Shown: positions 1 to 7,952 of the stretch, piece after piece
How positions within the stretch are numbered: the stretch's first letter is position 1
How the letters are laid out: every line of letters begins with the position of its first letter
DNA from: an uncultured Odoribacter sp.
Lineage (GTDB): Bacteria; Bacteroidota; Bacteroidia; Bacteroidales; Marinifilaceae
Assembly: GCA_944321145.1 (NCBI GenBank)
Contig: CALUKF010000006.1
Coordinates: 32,859 to 96,858 of the forward strand
Direction: 5' to 3'
DNA: 64,000 bases
Notes under the pieces: generated by a model
What the model saw: the letters and a program-made list of their open reading frames with translations, nothing else
Told to the model about the DNA's origin: nothing
Database searches by the model: none
Made by a program: the position numbers and the translations under genes

Positions 1-168
1 CGGCGATTTTACCTCTATCCACCGACTTCCCTCCGGCAAACGCCCTTTCACCAATTCATGGTGGCGCAACCCGCCGGCATATATCCAATGATTCCGTAAA
101 ATCTTTGACACCTCTTTCGCGAACATCCAACGTCCGTCGTCATCAATTCCAATTACAATAAATTTCAT
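1..168 (-). CDS. cobL: Precorrin-6Y methyltransferase CobL/CbiE, N-terminal fragment
   Basis: The first 56 codons of a gene that runs off the left edge, in frame to base 1. The translation begins MKFIVIGIDDDGRW and contains AGGLRHHELV, then LPEGSRWIEV. This matches the N-terminus of the CbiE-type methyltransferase (C5 methylation of precorrin-6B/6Y), where a G-G-x-R-H-H motif is typical. Whether the CbiT decarboxylating half is fused cannot be seen. It starts 22 bases after the cobJ-cobH stop on the same strand, so the two are very probably cotranscribed. Identification rests on a short stretch, but the pathway context supports it. Confidence 0.8.
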   Translation of the reverse strand, partial: MKFIVIGIDDDGRWMFAKEVSKILRNHWIYAGGLRHHELVKGRLPEGSRWIEVKSP

Positions 169-190
169 CCTTATAACTCAATTAGTAAAT

Positions 191-1600
191 TTACAATTCC
201 TGTCCCGGATTCATCTTCTCAATGTCCGGATAACTCAATATGGCATTTACCACCGTCGCAGCCACATTGCTGCCACCCCGCCGTTCTGCCAACACCACTT
301 TCGGCAAATCTTCAAATGCCTGCAACATATATTTTGATTCCCGCACATGCACAAAGCCCACCGGCGCACCAATCACCCCTGCCGGCATTGCCCGCCCGTC
401 ATGGATGGCACGGCACAATTCCATCAACGCCGTAGGTGCATTCCCTATCGCAAACAAAGCGTCCGGATGCTCGCTCACCGCCAGCCGTATCCCTGCCGCC
501 GCACGGGTAATTCCTCCCTTTGCCGCCAACGCAGCCGCACGCTCATCGTCGATATAACATTTCACCTGCAAACCCAAACGTCCCAACGACTTTTTCCGTA
601 TCCCCATCGCCGCCATCTTCACGTCTGTCACAATCGTCCGCACCCTGCCGCTTGCCAACGCCTCATACATCCTCCGTACATCTCCCGGTTCCACCAACAC
701 ATCCTTTGCAATACCCGTATCGCCCGTCGTATGGATCACATGCAATTTCACCCACTCCTCATCATCGTCCATCCCCTCAAAATCCACCAACGCCCGGATT
801 TGTCCAAAACTCTCCTGCATAATCTGCTGCCCCACAGGAGCCTCCTCGTCCACATCAACACTCAAATCCACGTCACGCGGCGTGAACATGTACCCGTCCT
901 TCAACATCGTAAACAAGTTCCCGATAACCACTATCGTAAACATATCAACCTCCTCCGGATTGAACTCAGCCATCGTCGTGAAATTCACCTCCTCATCCTC
1001 CCTTCCGGCATTGCGCACATACCCTACAACCACATCCCCCCTATCCGCTTCCAGGTAAAGTGTCTTCACCCGCTGCATCTGCCAATAACGCCCATTGCTC
1101 CGCGGATTATATACCGCCAATACGAAATGTCCCCACAATGCCCCCTCAATCCGACGCTCAATCAAGTCCCAAGGCATCTGCAAATCCGACAGCGAAACGA
1201 CGCAGAAATCACTCCCCAACGGCGCCCCCAGCAACGAAGCCGCCTTCTGGAAAGCACTGACCCCCGGCACAATCTCCACCTCCACTTCCGTGTCAAGGTC
1301 GAGCTTGACATCCATGACGACTGCTGCCATGCCATATACCTGCGAATCCCCGGAACTGATTACGCTCACGGTCTTCCCTTCTTCCGCCAACTGGAAAGCA
1401 TATTCCGCCCGCTCCACCTCATGCCTCATCCCCGAAGCCACACATTTCGCCTTCACCGGGATATACGGCTCAATATACTTAAAATAAGGTTTATACCCCA
1501 CAACCACATCCGATTCGCCCAACGCCTGAATCGCCCTTACGGTTATATCCTCCAAGCTTCCGGGACCTATGCCCACTACAAACACCTTTCCTTTGCTCAT
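191..1600 (-). CDS. cobJH: CobJ-CobH fusion: precorrin-3B C17-methyltransferase / precorrin-8X methylmutase
   Basis: A 469-residue bifunctional corrin-ring enzyme. Residues 1 to about 245 are a tetrapyrrole methylase (start VFVVGIGPGSLEDIT, then GDSQVYGMAAVV), corresponding to CobJ/CbiH, which methylates C17 and contracts the ring using SAM. After an acidic linker (about 245-275), residues to the end are a precorrin-8X methylmutase (CobH/CbiC), which moves the C11 methyl to C12. The expected catalytic His lies in KLHVIHTTGDTG, and GVIGAPVGFVHVRESK is also typical of CobH. The two enzymes act at separated steps and are usually separate proteins. A TATATTTG box just upstream suggests its own promoter. 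It is followed by cobL. Confidence 0.93.
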   Translation of the reverse strand: MSKGKVFVVGIGPGSLEDITVRAIQALGESDVVVGYKPYFKYIEPYIPVKAKCVASGMRHEVERAEYAFQLAEEGKTVSVISSGDSQVYGMAAVVMDVKLDLDTEVEVEIVPGVSAFQKAASLLGAPLGSDFCVVSLSDLQMPWDLIERRIEGALWGHFVLAVYNPRSNGRYWQMQRVKTLYLEADRGDVVVGYVRNAGREDEEVNFTTMAEFNPEEVDMFTIVVIGNLFTMLKDGYMFTPRDVDLSVDVDEEAPVGQQIMQESFGQIRALVDFEGMDDDEEWVKLHVIHTTGDTGIAKDVLVEPGDVRRMYEALASGRVRTIVTDVKMAAMGIRKKSLGRLGLQVKCYIDDERAAALAAKGGITRAAAGIRLAVSEHPDALFAIGNAPTALMELCRAIHDGRAMPAGVIGAPVGFVHVRESKYMLQAFEDLPKVVLAERRGGSNVAATVVNAILSYPDIEKMNPGQEL

Positions 1601-1628
1601 AATTCGTTCCTATTTAATTTTACAAACA

Positions 1629-1636
1629 CAAATATA
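1629..1636 (-). promoter_or_regulatory. Putative -7 box for cobJH
   Basis: On the minus strand the bases read TATATTTG, matching the Bacteroidetes -7 consensus TAnnTTTG, about 29 bases before the cobJH start. No clear TTTG -33 box is seen at the expected distance. With the hairpin just upstream, it suggests cobJH can be transcribed separately from the riboswitch-led receptor operon. Confidence 0.4.
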
Positions 1637-1639
1637 GGC

Positions 1640-1665
1640 AAAAAGGCGGACATACCCGCCTTTTT
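1640..1665 (-). terminator. Hairpin terminator after the lipoprotein gene
   Basis: Perfect 10-base arms AAAAAGGCGG / CCGCCTTTTT with a 6-base loop lie 27 bases beyond the stop of the lipoprotein gene. The A- and T-rich stem ends let it act in either direction. It separates the receptor/lipoprotein unit from cobJH. Confidence 0.7.
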
Positions 1666-1691
1666 ACCCCAAAAATTTACAATCCTCCCCC

Positions 1692-3011
1692 TCAATCCTC
1701 CATGTAATTGATTCTCGTAAAAATATACCCCGGCTCAATCTCCACGCCCTTCACCATCGTCCCCTCCGCAATGTCATATACATACACGCATGGCGCCTCC
1801 GTCTGCGGGTTCACCCCAATGTAAGCCTTCCCCCCATGCACGAACGAACGCTGCGAAAACGTGCCGCTGCAATAAGGCAGCTTCTTTCCCTCATGTTCAA
1901 ACTCCGTCAGCACACCCGTTTCCAGATCAAACATCGCATAATAGCAATTGTATTCATTTCCCCACCCCTCATATTTTGCATTGTCATCGCTTGTTCCCGT
2001 ATGCTCCGGGTCTTGCAGGTAAAGCAACACCTTGCCGTTTCCCATGTAATCCACTGTCACAATCTTGCTTCCATGATTCCGGAAACCTTCGTAATCATCA
2101 AAAGCATACTCTCCTTTCTTTATTCTCAACAAACTGCCATACTGGCAAGTATTATCCTCTGCCCCATCGATTTTGGTATTGCAGGCAAGATACAAATTCT
2201 CATTCTCGTCAAAAAACAACTTATGCTGTCGCAATTCCCCGTATGCCGTCCCTGCCATCTCCTCTGCCCGCTCCTCCTTCACAACCGTCTCCACCGCCAT
2301 CGTCTCTGCATCAATAAAAGCCACATAAAAATAAGGCGGCGCTGTCTGCTTCCTGCCGGGGTTATGCTTGAAAGCATAAATAATCTTATTATCCGAAGCC
2401 CGGTAAGCTGCCAGCCCCGAAGTCGTAAACTTCGTCACGTCATGTCTTTTATCCCCCGCTAATCCAAGCGTGCCCTCTGACAAAATACTCATGTCGTTCG
2501 CGTTCAACTTCGTCCACAGCACCTCATCCGCATCGCCATTCGCTGCAAGAATGACCAGCGTATTGTCATCCAACCACGCATGCGTATACTTGCCGGGCTC
2601 ATAAGTATTCTCTCCCAACGGATACTTCGCCACGCGCTCCAACTGGTTGTTCATAATACGGTATTTGACATACCGGTCTTCATTGACGGCATCCACCGCA
2701 TAATAGTACTGTCCTTTGATGATGGCAGCTTCCGTCTTGCCGAAAGTCGCCGTCGCATCATAACCTTCCCCCTTAAAAACAATCTCCTCTTGTTCCTCCA
2801 ATGAATTGACATTCTTTACCAACAACGTCCCAAACCGCCCCATCGCATTCTGCTCCAACCCCACCCAAATGTCATAATGCACCACTTCTGTAGGCTCCTG
2901 TCCTCCACCAGGAACATCATCATCCTTTTTCGTTTCATCCTCCGAACAAGCCCCCATCCCCAATACCATGCACAACAACGGCATCCAAACCAATAATCCA
3001 ATCTTTCTCAT
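1692..3011 (-). CDS. Lipoprotein, DUF4374-like, candidate surface corrinoid-binding partner of the receptor
   Basis: A 439-residue lipoprotein: signal peptide with lipobox MVLGMGAC, then an acidic SEDETKKDDD stretch of the kind that often marks surface export in Bacteroidetes. The rest looks like a repeated beta-strand fold (propeller-like), similar to DUF4374 proteins found beside TonB receptors. Its start lies 11 bases after the receptor stop, so it shares the riboswitch-controlled transcript. By analogy with BtuG, the surface beta-propeller lipoprotein that hands B12 to BtuB in Bacteroides, it may capture corrinoids. That role is inferred from position, not from recognised binding residues. 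Confidence 0.65.
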   Translation of the reverse strand: MRKIGLLVWMPLLCMVLGMGACSEDETKKDDDVPGGGQEPTEVVHYDIWVGLEQNAMGRFGTLLVKNVNSLEEQEEIVFKGEGYDATATFGKTEAAIIKGQYYYAVDAVNEDRYVKYRIMNNQLERVAKYPLGENTYEPGKYTHAWLDDNTLVILAANGDADEVLWTKLNANDMSILSEGTLGLAGDKRHDVTKFTTSGLAAYRASDNKIIYAFKHNPGRKQTAPPYFYVAFIDAETMAVETVVKEERAEEMAGTAYGELRQHKLFFDENENLYLACNTKIDGAEDNTCQYGSLLRIKKGEYAFDDYEGFRNHGSKIVTVDYMGNGKVLLYLQDPEHTGTSDDNAKYEGWGNEYNCYYAMFDLETGVLTEFEHEGKKLPYCSGTFSQRSFVHGGKAYIGVNPQTEAPCVYVYDIAEGTMVKGVEIEPGYIFTRINYMED

Positions 3012-3022
3012 CGCTTAAAAAT

Positions 3023-5392
3023 TTATTTGTGAATAAATACTCTGAATTTACACGTAAACGCCCGCCCCGGCTTCTGCAACATGAAATTGTCATACAACTT
3101 CCGGTCAAACAAATTGTCACACTCCACCGCCACGCTATACCGCCCCTCGCCCCACGAATAATCTACCCCAACCGTATGCCGGTGCTGTGTCGGTATCCTT
3201 GACTTGCTCTCCAAACTCCCGTATCCCTCCCACGTCAAAAAGAACCAATGCACATACTGATAATAATACCCCACCTTCAACCTGTCTCCCCGGCAGAACA
3301 CATTCCTCGCCGCATATCCCGTCTCCACATTCCCGAAAAGCCAAGGTTTGTTCGGCACCCGGTTCTTATACGTCACACTCGGTTTCCCCTCCTCATTGAG
3401 CCTCGTCATATTCCTTGCCCGCTCGTAACTCCCGTTCGCCGTCACCCACAACCGTTCTCCCCAACGGTAACCGACTTCCCCCTCTACCCCCGCCGTCGTC
3501 ACATCCTGCTCGTTCCGGTACTGCACCGTCCCATCGCTCTCCGAAAGCACCGCGCGGATATAATCCTCTGTCTTCCGGAAAAAACCATTCACCTCATACG
3601 CCAAGGTGTGCCCCGTCTCCATCTTCCAATCCCCATACACCCCGCCATTCACATTATGGCTCGTCTCCGGACGCAACGCCAAATTGGCATACACCGTCAC
3701 CCCATTCCCCAATAGCTCTCTCGCCATAGGCAACCGCACCGCATGCTCATACGACCCCTTCACCGCCAACCCCATGCCGAAAGCATACCGCACCCCCAGC
3801 CCATACCCTGCATAATGCTTCGTCGCCCGCTCCGGCACCTCGTCCGAATTCGTAATCCACGACATATCCCGCTGCCGCACCTTCACATGATACACATAAT
3901 CCTTCATAAAAACGCTCCCCGCCAACCGTTCCCCCAGCCATGCCCCGCTATATGAAATCCCCGTCACATGCTTTGCCAGCACATCATTCGAGGGCACAAA
4001 CTCCTCATCCCGCTCGTCATACCTCCGATTGCCGCTTCGATGCAGCATATAATTCACATTCAACCGCTGCCCCGCCCCCACGGCATAATCCGCATTCACC
4101 CGCACTACCGTCAGCGGACGCACATAATGCCGTTCCTGCCGCGCCCCGCCCGTAATCTCATTCCGCGAAGTCCGCACATACGTCCCGTCCCAACGATACT
4201 TGCGGTAAGCCGTATCCACCGTCACCGACCGTTCCCACGTCTGCGACAACACCCCGTTCACCTGCAACCCCTCCGTAAGGAAATCCCTCCGGTTATACCG
4301 CACCCCCGCCTGCCACGTCTTCCCTCGCCGTTCCGCCATCCCATACACAATCGACTGAATCGAACCGCTCTGCAACTCCTTTTCTTCCTGATTATATGAA
4401 ACCGACACATACAGCGCATCCGCCCAAGGCTTCCGTTCTACTCCCGCCTCCGCCTCCGCCGAGAAAGACAAAAAACCGTCATGGAAACGCCTCACATCCT
4501 GAGCCGCATACCGCCCCGCCTCCTCATCCCACAACTCCACATCCCGCATCACATAATCATTCCTCGAATAACTCACACCCGCCCCCGCCTTCACCACCAG
4601 CCCGCTTCTCGGAAACACATGCAACCCGTTTACATCCGCCACATGCGTATGGAAAGACCCCACGCTATAAGACGCATCCACATAATCCTCCTTCTCCCGC
4701 CTCGTCACCACATGCACTGCTCCACCCATCGCATCCGCCCCCAAATACGAAGGCACCACACCCTTATACACCTCAATCCGCTCCACCGTTCCCGCCGGCA
4801 ACCTCCCCAACGTCATCCCTTCACCCCGCACATCCATCGGCACCTCGTCTATAAAATACCGCACGGCATTCCCCGACATCCCGTTCAACGCCAAATCCGT
4901 CTCTGCCCCCAAGCCTCCTTCCGAGCGCACCCGCACCCCTGCCATCCGGTCTACCCAGTCATTCAAATCCACCACCTCCCCCATCCGCTCCTTCACTTCC
5001 AACACTTTCGCGGCATACCCCCCCTCACGCAACTGCCTTCCCCTGCCCTTCCCCCGCACCTCTGCAGCCGCCAAGCGCACCGTATCCTCCGCCAGCCGGA
5101 AATCCACGACAACCGCCTTTCCTTCAGCCCTCACCTCCTGCCTTGCCGCAACATACCCCACAGCCGAAGCCTCCAACACATACCGCCCCGCCGGCAAGCG
5201 CAACTCATACCGTCCCTCCGCATCCGCACCTGTTCCCACACCCGCATCTGCCACACGCACCGTCGCAAACCCTACGCCATGACCTGCCCCGTCCGTCACC
5301 CTTCCCGTGACCGACACTGCCTCCTGCCCCGCCGCAACAAGCGGCAACCACAGGAAAAGCCACAATCCTGTCCTAAAAACAAATTCTTTCAT
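3023..5392 (-). CDS. btuB: TonB-dependent outer-membrane receptor, BtuB-like, riboswitch-controlled
   Basis: A 789-residue TonB-dependent receptor. It has a signal peptide (MKEFVFRTGLWLFLWLPL..AAG), a carboxypeptidase-regulatory-like domain (about 25-105, with VTGRVTDGAGHGVGFATV), a plug domain (about 115-215, including ERIEVYKGVVPSYLGADAMG) and a beta-barrel ending in an aromatic-rich C-terminus. I start at the ATG at 5392. A longer reading from a TTG at 5416 adds eight residues before the signal peptide and is unlikely. The leader contains a cobalamin riboswitch, so the substrate is most likely B12 or other corrinoids. The symbol is assigned by this context. Confidence 0.88.
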   Translation of the reverse strand: MKEFVFRTGLWLFLWLPLVAAGQEAVSVTGRVTDGAGHGVGFATVRVADAGVGTGADAEGRYELRLPAGRYVLEASAVGYVAARQEVRAEGKAVVVDFRLAEDTVRLAAAEVRGKGRGRQLREGGYAAKVLEVKERMGEVVDLNDWVDRMAGVRVRSEGGLGAETDLALNGMSGNAVRYFIDEVPMDVRGEGMTLGRLPAGTVERIEVYKGVVPSYLGADAMGGAVHVVTRREKEDYVDASYSVGSFHTHVADVNGLHVFPRSGLVVKAGAGVSYSRNDYVMRDVELWDEEAGRYAAQDVRRFHDGFLSFSAEAEAGVERKPWADALYVSVSYNQEEKELQSGSIQSIVYGMAERRGKTWQAGVRYNRRDFLTEGLQVNGVLSQTWERSVTVDTAYRKYRWDGTYVRTSRNEITGGARQERHYVRPLTVVRVNADYAVGAGQRLNVNYMLHRSGNRRYDERDEEFVPSNDVLAKHVTGISYSGAWLGERLAGSVFMKDYVYHVKVRQRDMSWITNSDEVPERATKHYAGYGLGVRYAFGMGLAVKGSYEHAVRLPMARELLGNGVTVYANLALRPETSHNVNGGVYGDWKMETGHTLAYEVNGFFRKTEDYIRAVLSESDGTVQYRNEQDVTTAGVEGEVGYRWGERLWVTANGSYERARNMTRLNEEGKPSVTYKNRVPNKPWLFGNVETGYAARNVFCRGDRLKVGYYYQYVHWFFLTWEGYGSLESKSRIPTQHRHTVGVDYSWGEGRYSVAVECDNLFDRKLYDNFMLQKPGRAFTCKFRVFIHK

Positions 5393-5443
5393 ACATTTCA
5401 ACGTTCGCGGCTTCAATCCTCGAAAGCCTTGATTCCTCTACGG

Positions 5444-5616
5444 TATGGCAGGTCTTCTGACTCGCTCCGCCAACGGATGCCTTCCCGCTCCCAAACGAAC
5501 AGTGGCAGAAGTCTTTCCGCTGGCTCCAATGGAGCACACAGCAACGGGCTTGTTCCGGATTCCCACCGGATTCCCTTTTCATTGCATGCCGCGAATGCCG
5601 GCACACAAAACCTATA
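5444..5616 (-). promoter_or_regulatory. Cobalamin (AdoCbl-type) riboswitch
   Basis: Reading the minus strand, the leader of the TonB receptor shows the conserved cobalamin-riboswitch blocks in order: AGGTTTTGTGTGCC near the 5' end, then GGGAATCCGGTGGGAATCC, then GCCCGTTGCTGTG, and finally the B12 box AGTCAGAAGACCTGCC about 55-70 bases before the receptor start. The ends can pair (GTATAGGT with ACCTGCCATAC). Riboswitches of this class shut off expression when cobalamin is bound. The controlled genes are the receptor and its lipoprotein; effect on cobJH depends on read-through. Confidence 0.92.
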
Positions 5617-5622
5617 CCGCTA

Positions 5623-5630
5623 CAAAAGTA
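5623..5630 (-). promoter_or_regulatory. Putative -7 box for the riboswitch transcript
   Basis: TACTTTTG on the minus strand fits TAnnTTTG. It would place transcription start at about 5616, exactly where the riboswitch begins. No convincing -33 box was found. Confidence 0.45.
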
Positions 5631-5705
5631 GCAATAATTTCCCAATCCCCCGCCATTTTCCTCCAAAAAAGTCACCGGGCAAGTATGCTATTCTGACAAA
5701 TTGGC

Positions 5706-5713
5706 TATATTTG
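5706..5713 (+). promoter_or_regulatory. Putative -7 box for cobB, implying a leaderless transcript
   Basis: TATATTTG fits TAnnTTTG and ends only 4 bases before the cobB ATG. Transcription would begin at or within a base or two of the start codon. The -33 region is weak. Confidence 0.4.
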
Positions 5714-5717
5714 CCGT

Positions 5718-7043
5718 ATGGAACAAAAAGTGCAATTTCTGATTGGAGCGACAGCGTCGGGAAGCGGGAAGACGACGCTCACGCTGGGATTGTTGCGGGC
5801 TCTGCGCAAGAGGGAGCTGGTCGTGCAACCTTTCAAATGCGGTCCCGATTACTTAGACCCCAAGCACCACGAAGCGGCTGCGGGACGGGAGTCGTGCAAC
5901 CTCGACACGTTCATGGCAACACCGGAGGAGGTGAAGGATGTATATGCCCGTCGGGGCACCGGGGCAGATGCCTGCGTGACGGAGGGAGTCATGGGGCTCT
6001 TCGACGGGTTCGACGGCATGCGCGGAAGCAGCGCGGAAGTGGCAACACGGCTCGGCGTGCCGGTAGTGTTAGTGGTACCTGCCCGCTCGACGGCATACAC
6101 GGTGGCTGCCACACTCTACGGCTTCAAACATTTCCGCCCGGACGTACGCATCGGCGGGGTGATTTTCAACTTCGTAGGGTCGCCGTCGCATTATGCCTCG
6201 CTGGAACGCGCCTGTCGGGATGTCGGCGTGGAGGCGCTGGGTTATCTTCCCAAATGTGCGGAAATGGAAATACCCTCACGGCATTTGGGGCTAAACGTGG
6301 ATATGGAATTTTGTTTTGAAGACTTTGCTGAGCGCATTGCCCGTCGGGTAGAGGAAACAGTGAACATAGGGCGCCTGCTCGAAGTCACAGCCTGCCCGTT
6401 TGAACCGGCGGAAGCAAGAAGCGTGGCAAAGCCGGGAAGCAACCTGCGCATAGCCGTGGCACGCGACGAAGCATTCAATTTCATATATGCTGAGAATTTG
6501 CGGGCATTGGAGCGGGAAGGCAAAGTGACCTTCTTCAGCCCCCTGCATGACAAAGTGCTGCCGCCGGCGGATTTCGTATACCTGCCGGGGGGGTACCCCG
6601 AATTGCATCTGAAGGAACTCGCTTGCAACACAGCGATGCTCGGAAGCGTGCGCGAATACTGCGAGGGAGGCGGCAGAATGCTGGCAGAGTGCGGGGGGAT
6701 GATGTACCTCTGTGAAGCCATCCGCGACCCGGAGGGGAAAGCCTATCCAATGTGTGGTTTCCTGCCCCGCGAAGCAAGCATGGAAGGGATGAAACTGCAT
6801 CTGGGCTACCGCGAAGTCCGTGTGGGAGGGCAGGCATTCCGGGGGCATGAGTTCCATTACTCGCACATCGCTCCGGGAGATGCCCCCATCGAAACAATCG
6901 GCGAAACATGGAACGCCCGCGGCAAAAAGGCAGATACCTTTATATATAGGAAAAAACGGACAGTGGCAAGCTACGTGCACTTCTACCGCGCGGGTGAGGG
7001 CTCGTTATTAGAGATAGCAAATGCAATAAACGGCAGCAATTAG
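5718..7043 (+). CDS. cobB: Cobyrinic acid a,c-diamide synthase
   Basis: A 441-residue CobB/CbiA enzyme that amidates the a and c side chains of the corrin ring using glutamine and ATP. The N-terminal half is a P-loop dethiobiotin-synthetase-like domain with GATASGSGKTTL at about 9-20. The C-terminal half is a class I glutamine amidotransferase with the nucleophile Cys in LAECGGMMYL and the catalytic His in VASYVHFYR. It is the only plus-strand gene of the cobalamin block, divergent from the receptor operon. Its 3' end overlaps the 3' end of cobD by 36 bases tail to tail. Whether it uses cobyrinate or hydrogenobyrinate is not readable from sequence. Confidence 0.94.
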   Translation: MEQKVQFLIGATASGSGKTTLTLGLLRALRKRELVVQPFKCGPDYLDPKHHEAAAGRESCNLDTFMATPEEVKDVYARRGTGADACVTEGVMGLFDGFDGMRGSSAEVATRLGVPVVLVVPARSTAYTVAATLYGFKHFRPDVRIGGVIFNFVGSPSHYASLERACRDVGVEALGYLPKCAEMEIPSRHLGLNVDMEFCFEDFAERIARRVEETVNIGRLLEVTACPFEPAEARSVAKPGSNLRIAVARDEAFNFIYAENLRALEREGKVTFFSPLHDKVLPPADFVYLPGGYPELHLKELACNTAMLGSVREYCEGGGRMLAECGGMMYLCEAIRDPEGKAYPMCGFLPREASMEGMKLHLGYREVRVGGQAFRGHEFHYSHIAPGDAPIETIGETWNARGKKADTFIYRKKRTVASYVHFYRAGEGSLLEIANAINGSN

Positions 7044-7949
7044 CAGGACGGCAAGAAGGGAAACCCGTTCGTTGACGCAGACGGCACGGCGGTAATCAGC
7101 ATACCCCACTTCGCGGTCGTGTTCACCGATATAAGGCTTCTCAACAAGCAAGCCATGGTAGACATGCGCCCCCCCGAAGCGGCAATCCAATATCCCTGCC
7201 ATGGCAGACTCCGGGAAACCGGAATTAGGGCTGGCGTGCATATAACAGTTGCGGAGGATAAAGCGGAAAAGCCCCCGGCGATAAGCGACACAAGCCATCA
7301 GCAACGCCGTAATGCGGGCAGGAAAGTAATTCAAAGCATCGTCGAGACGGGCAGCGCAGCAACCGAACCGGCGGTAACGCTCATCGCGATAACCAATCAT
7401 CGAGTCAAGCGTATTGACCATCTTGTAAGCCATCATGGCAGGGAAACCGCCGATGGCATAGTAAAAAAGAGGCGCAACCACTCCATCGCTTAAGTTCTCA
7501 GCCATCGTTTCGAGGACTGCCGTATAAATCTCCCTGGGCGTCAACTCAGATGTGTCGCGCCCGACAATCCACGAAAGGCGCCGCCGCCCTGCCTCCAACC
7601 CCTCCGTGCGGAGGACTCGGATGACCTCCCCCCCCTCCTGTATCAGGCTGCGATTTGCCAATCCATAGAATACAAACACCGTAGCCACCAACATATAACA
7701 CCACTCCCCCCCCGCCGCCAATGCGCAATGGGCAATTCCCCAGCCCGCTGCCAGGACTGCCGCAGGATAACCGACGGCAACCGCCGCCCCTTTCCAGAAA
7801 CGCCCCCGCCCCTTATTCCAATGCCGCTCCGCCCACGAAATCATCTGCCCGAAAAGCACGACAGGGTGGGGTAACCGCCGAGGGTCGCCGAAAAGCCAAT
7901 CCAACAAGAAGCCTGCCGCCAACGGAACCAATACCAACGCGAGCTCCAT
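7008..7949 (-). CDS. cobD: Adenosylcobinamide-phosphate synthase
   Basis: A 313-residue CobD/CbiB integral membrane enzyme that attaches aminopropanol phosphate to adenosylcobyric acid. Typical features are the start LVPLAAGFLLDWLFGDP, HPVVLFGQMISWAE, and the central VAPLFYYAIGGFPAMMAYKMVNTLDSMIGY. Several hydrophobic helices are evident. It is the last gene of the minus-strand operon, three bases after the decarboxylase gene. Its tail overlaps convergent cobB, so transcripts of the two genes are complementary there. Confidence 0.94.
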   Translation of the reverse strand: MELALVLVPLAAGFLLDWLFGDPRRLPHPVVLFGQMISWAERHWNKGRGRFWKGAAVAVGYPAAVLAAGWGIAHCALAAGGEWCYMLVATVFVFYGLANRSLIQEGGEVIRVLRTEGLEAGRRRLSWIVGRDTSELTPREIYTAVLETMAENLSDGVVAPLFYYAIGGFPAMMAYKMVNTLDSMIGYRDERYRRFGCCAARLDDALNYFPARITALLMACVAYRRGLFRFILRNCYMHASPNSGFPESAMAGILDCRFGGAHVYHGLLVEKPYIGEHDREVGYADYRRAVCVNERVSLLAVLLIAAVYCICYL

Positions 7950-7952
7950 CGG

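Noticed and set aside
347..1711. A 454-codon plus-strand frame antisense to cobJH
   Set aside because: Shadow of cobJH; low-complexity His/Pro/Arg composition and no recognisable domain.
4481..6319. A 612-codon plus-strand open frame across the receptor gene and cobB
   Set aside because: It is antisense to the receptor, crosses the riboswitch and enters cobB in another frame. Its translation is rich in His, Arg and Pro with no domain. It results from the GC-biased codon use of the real genes.
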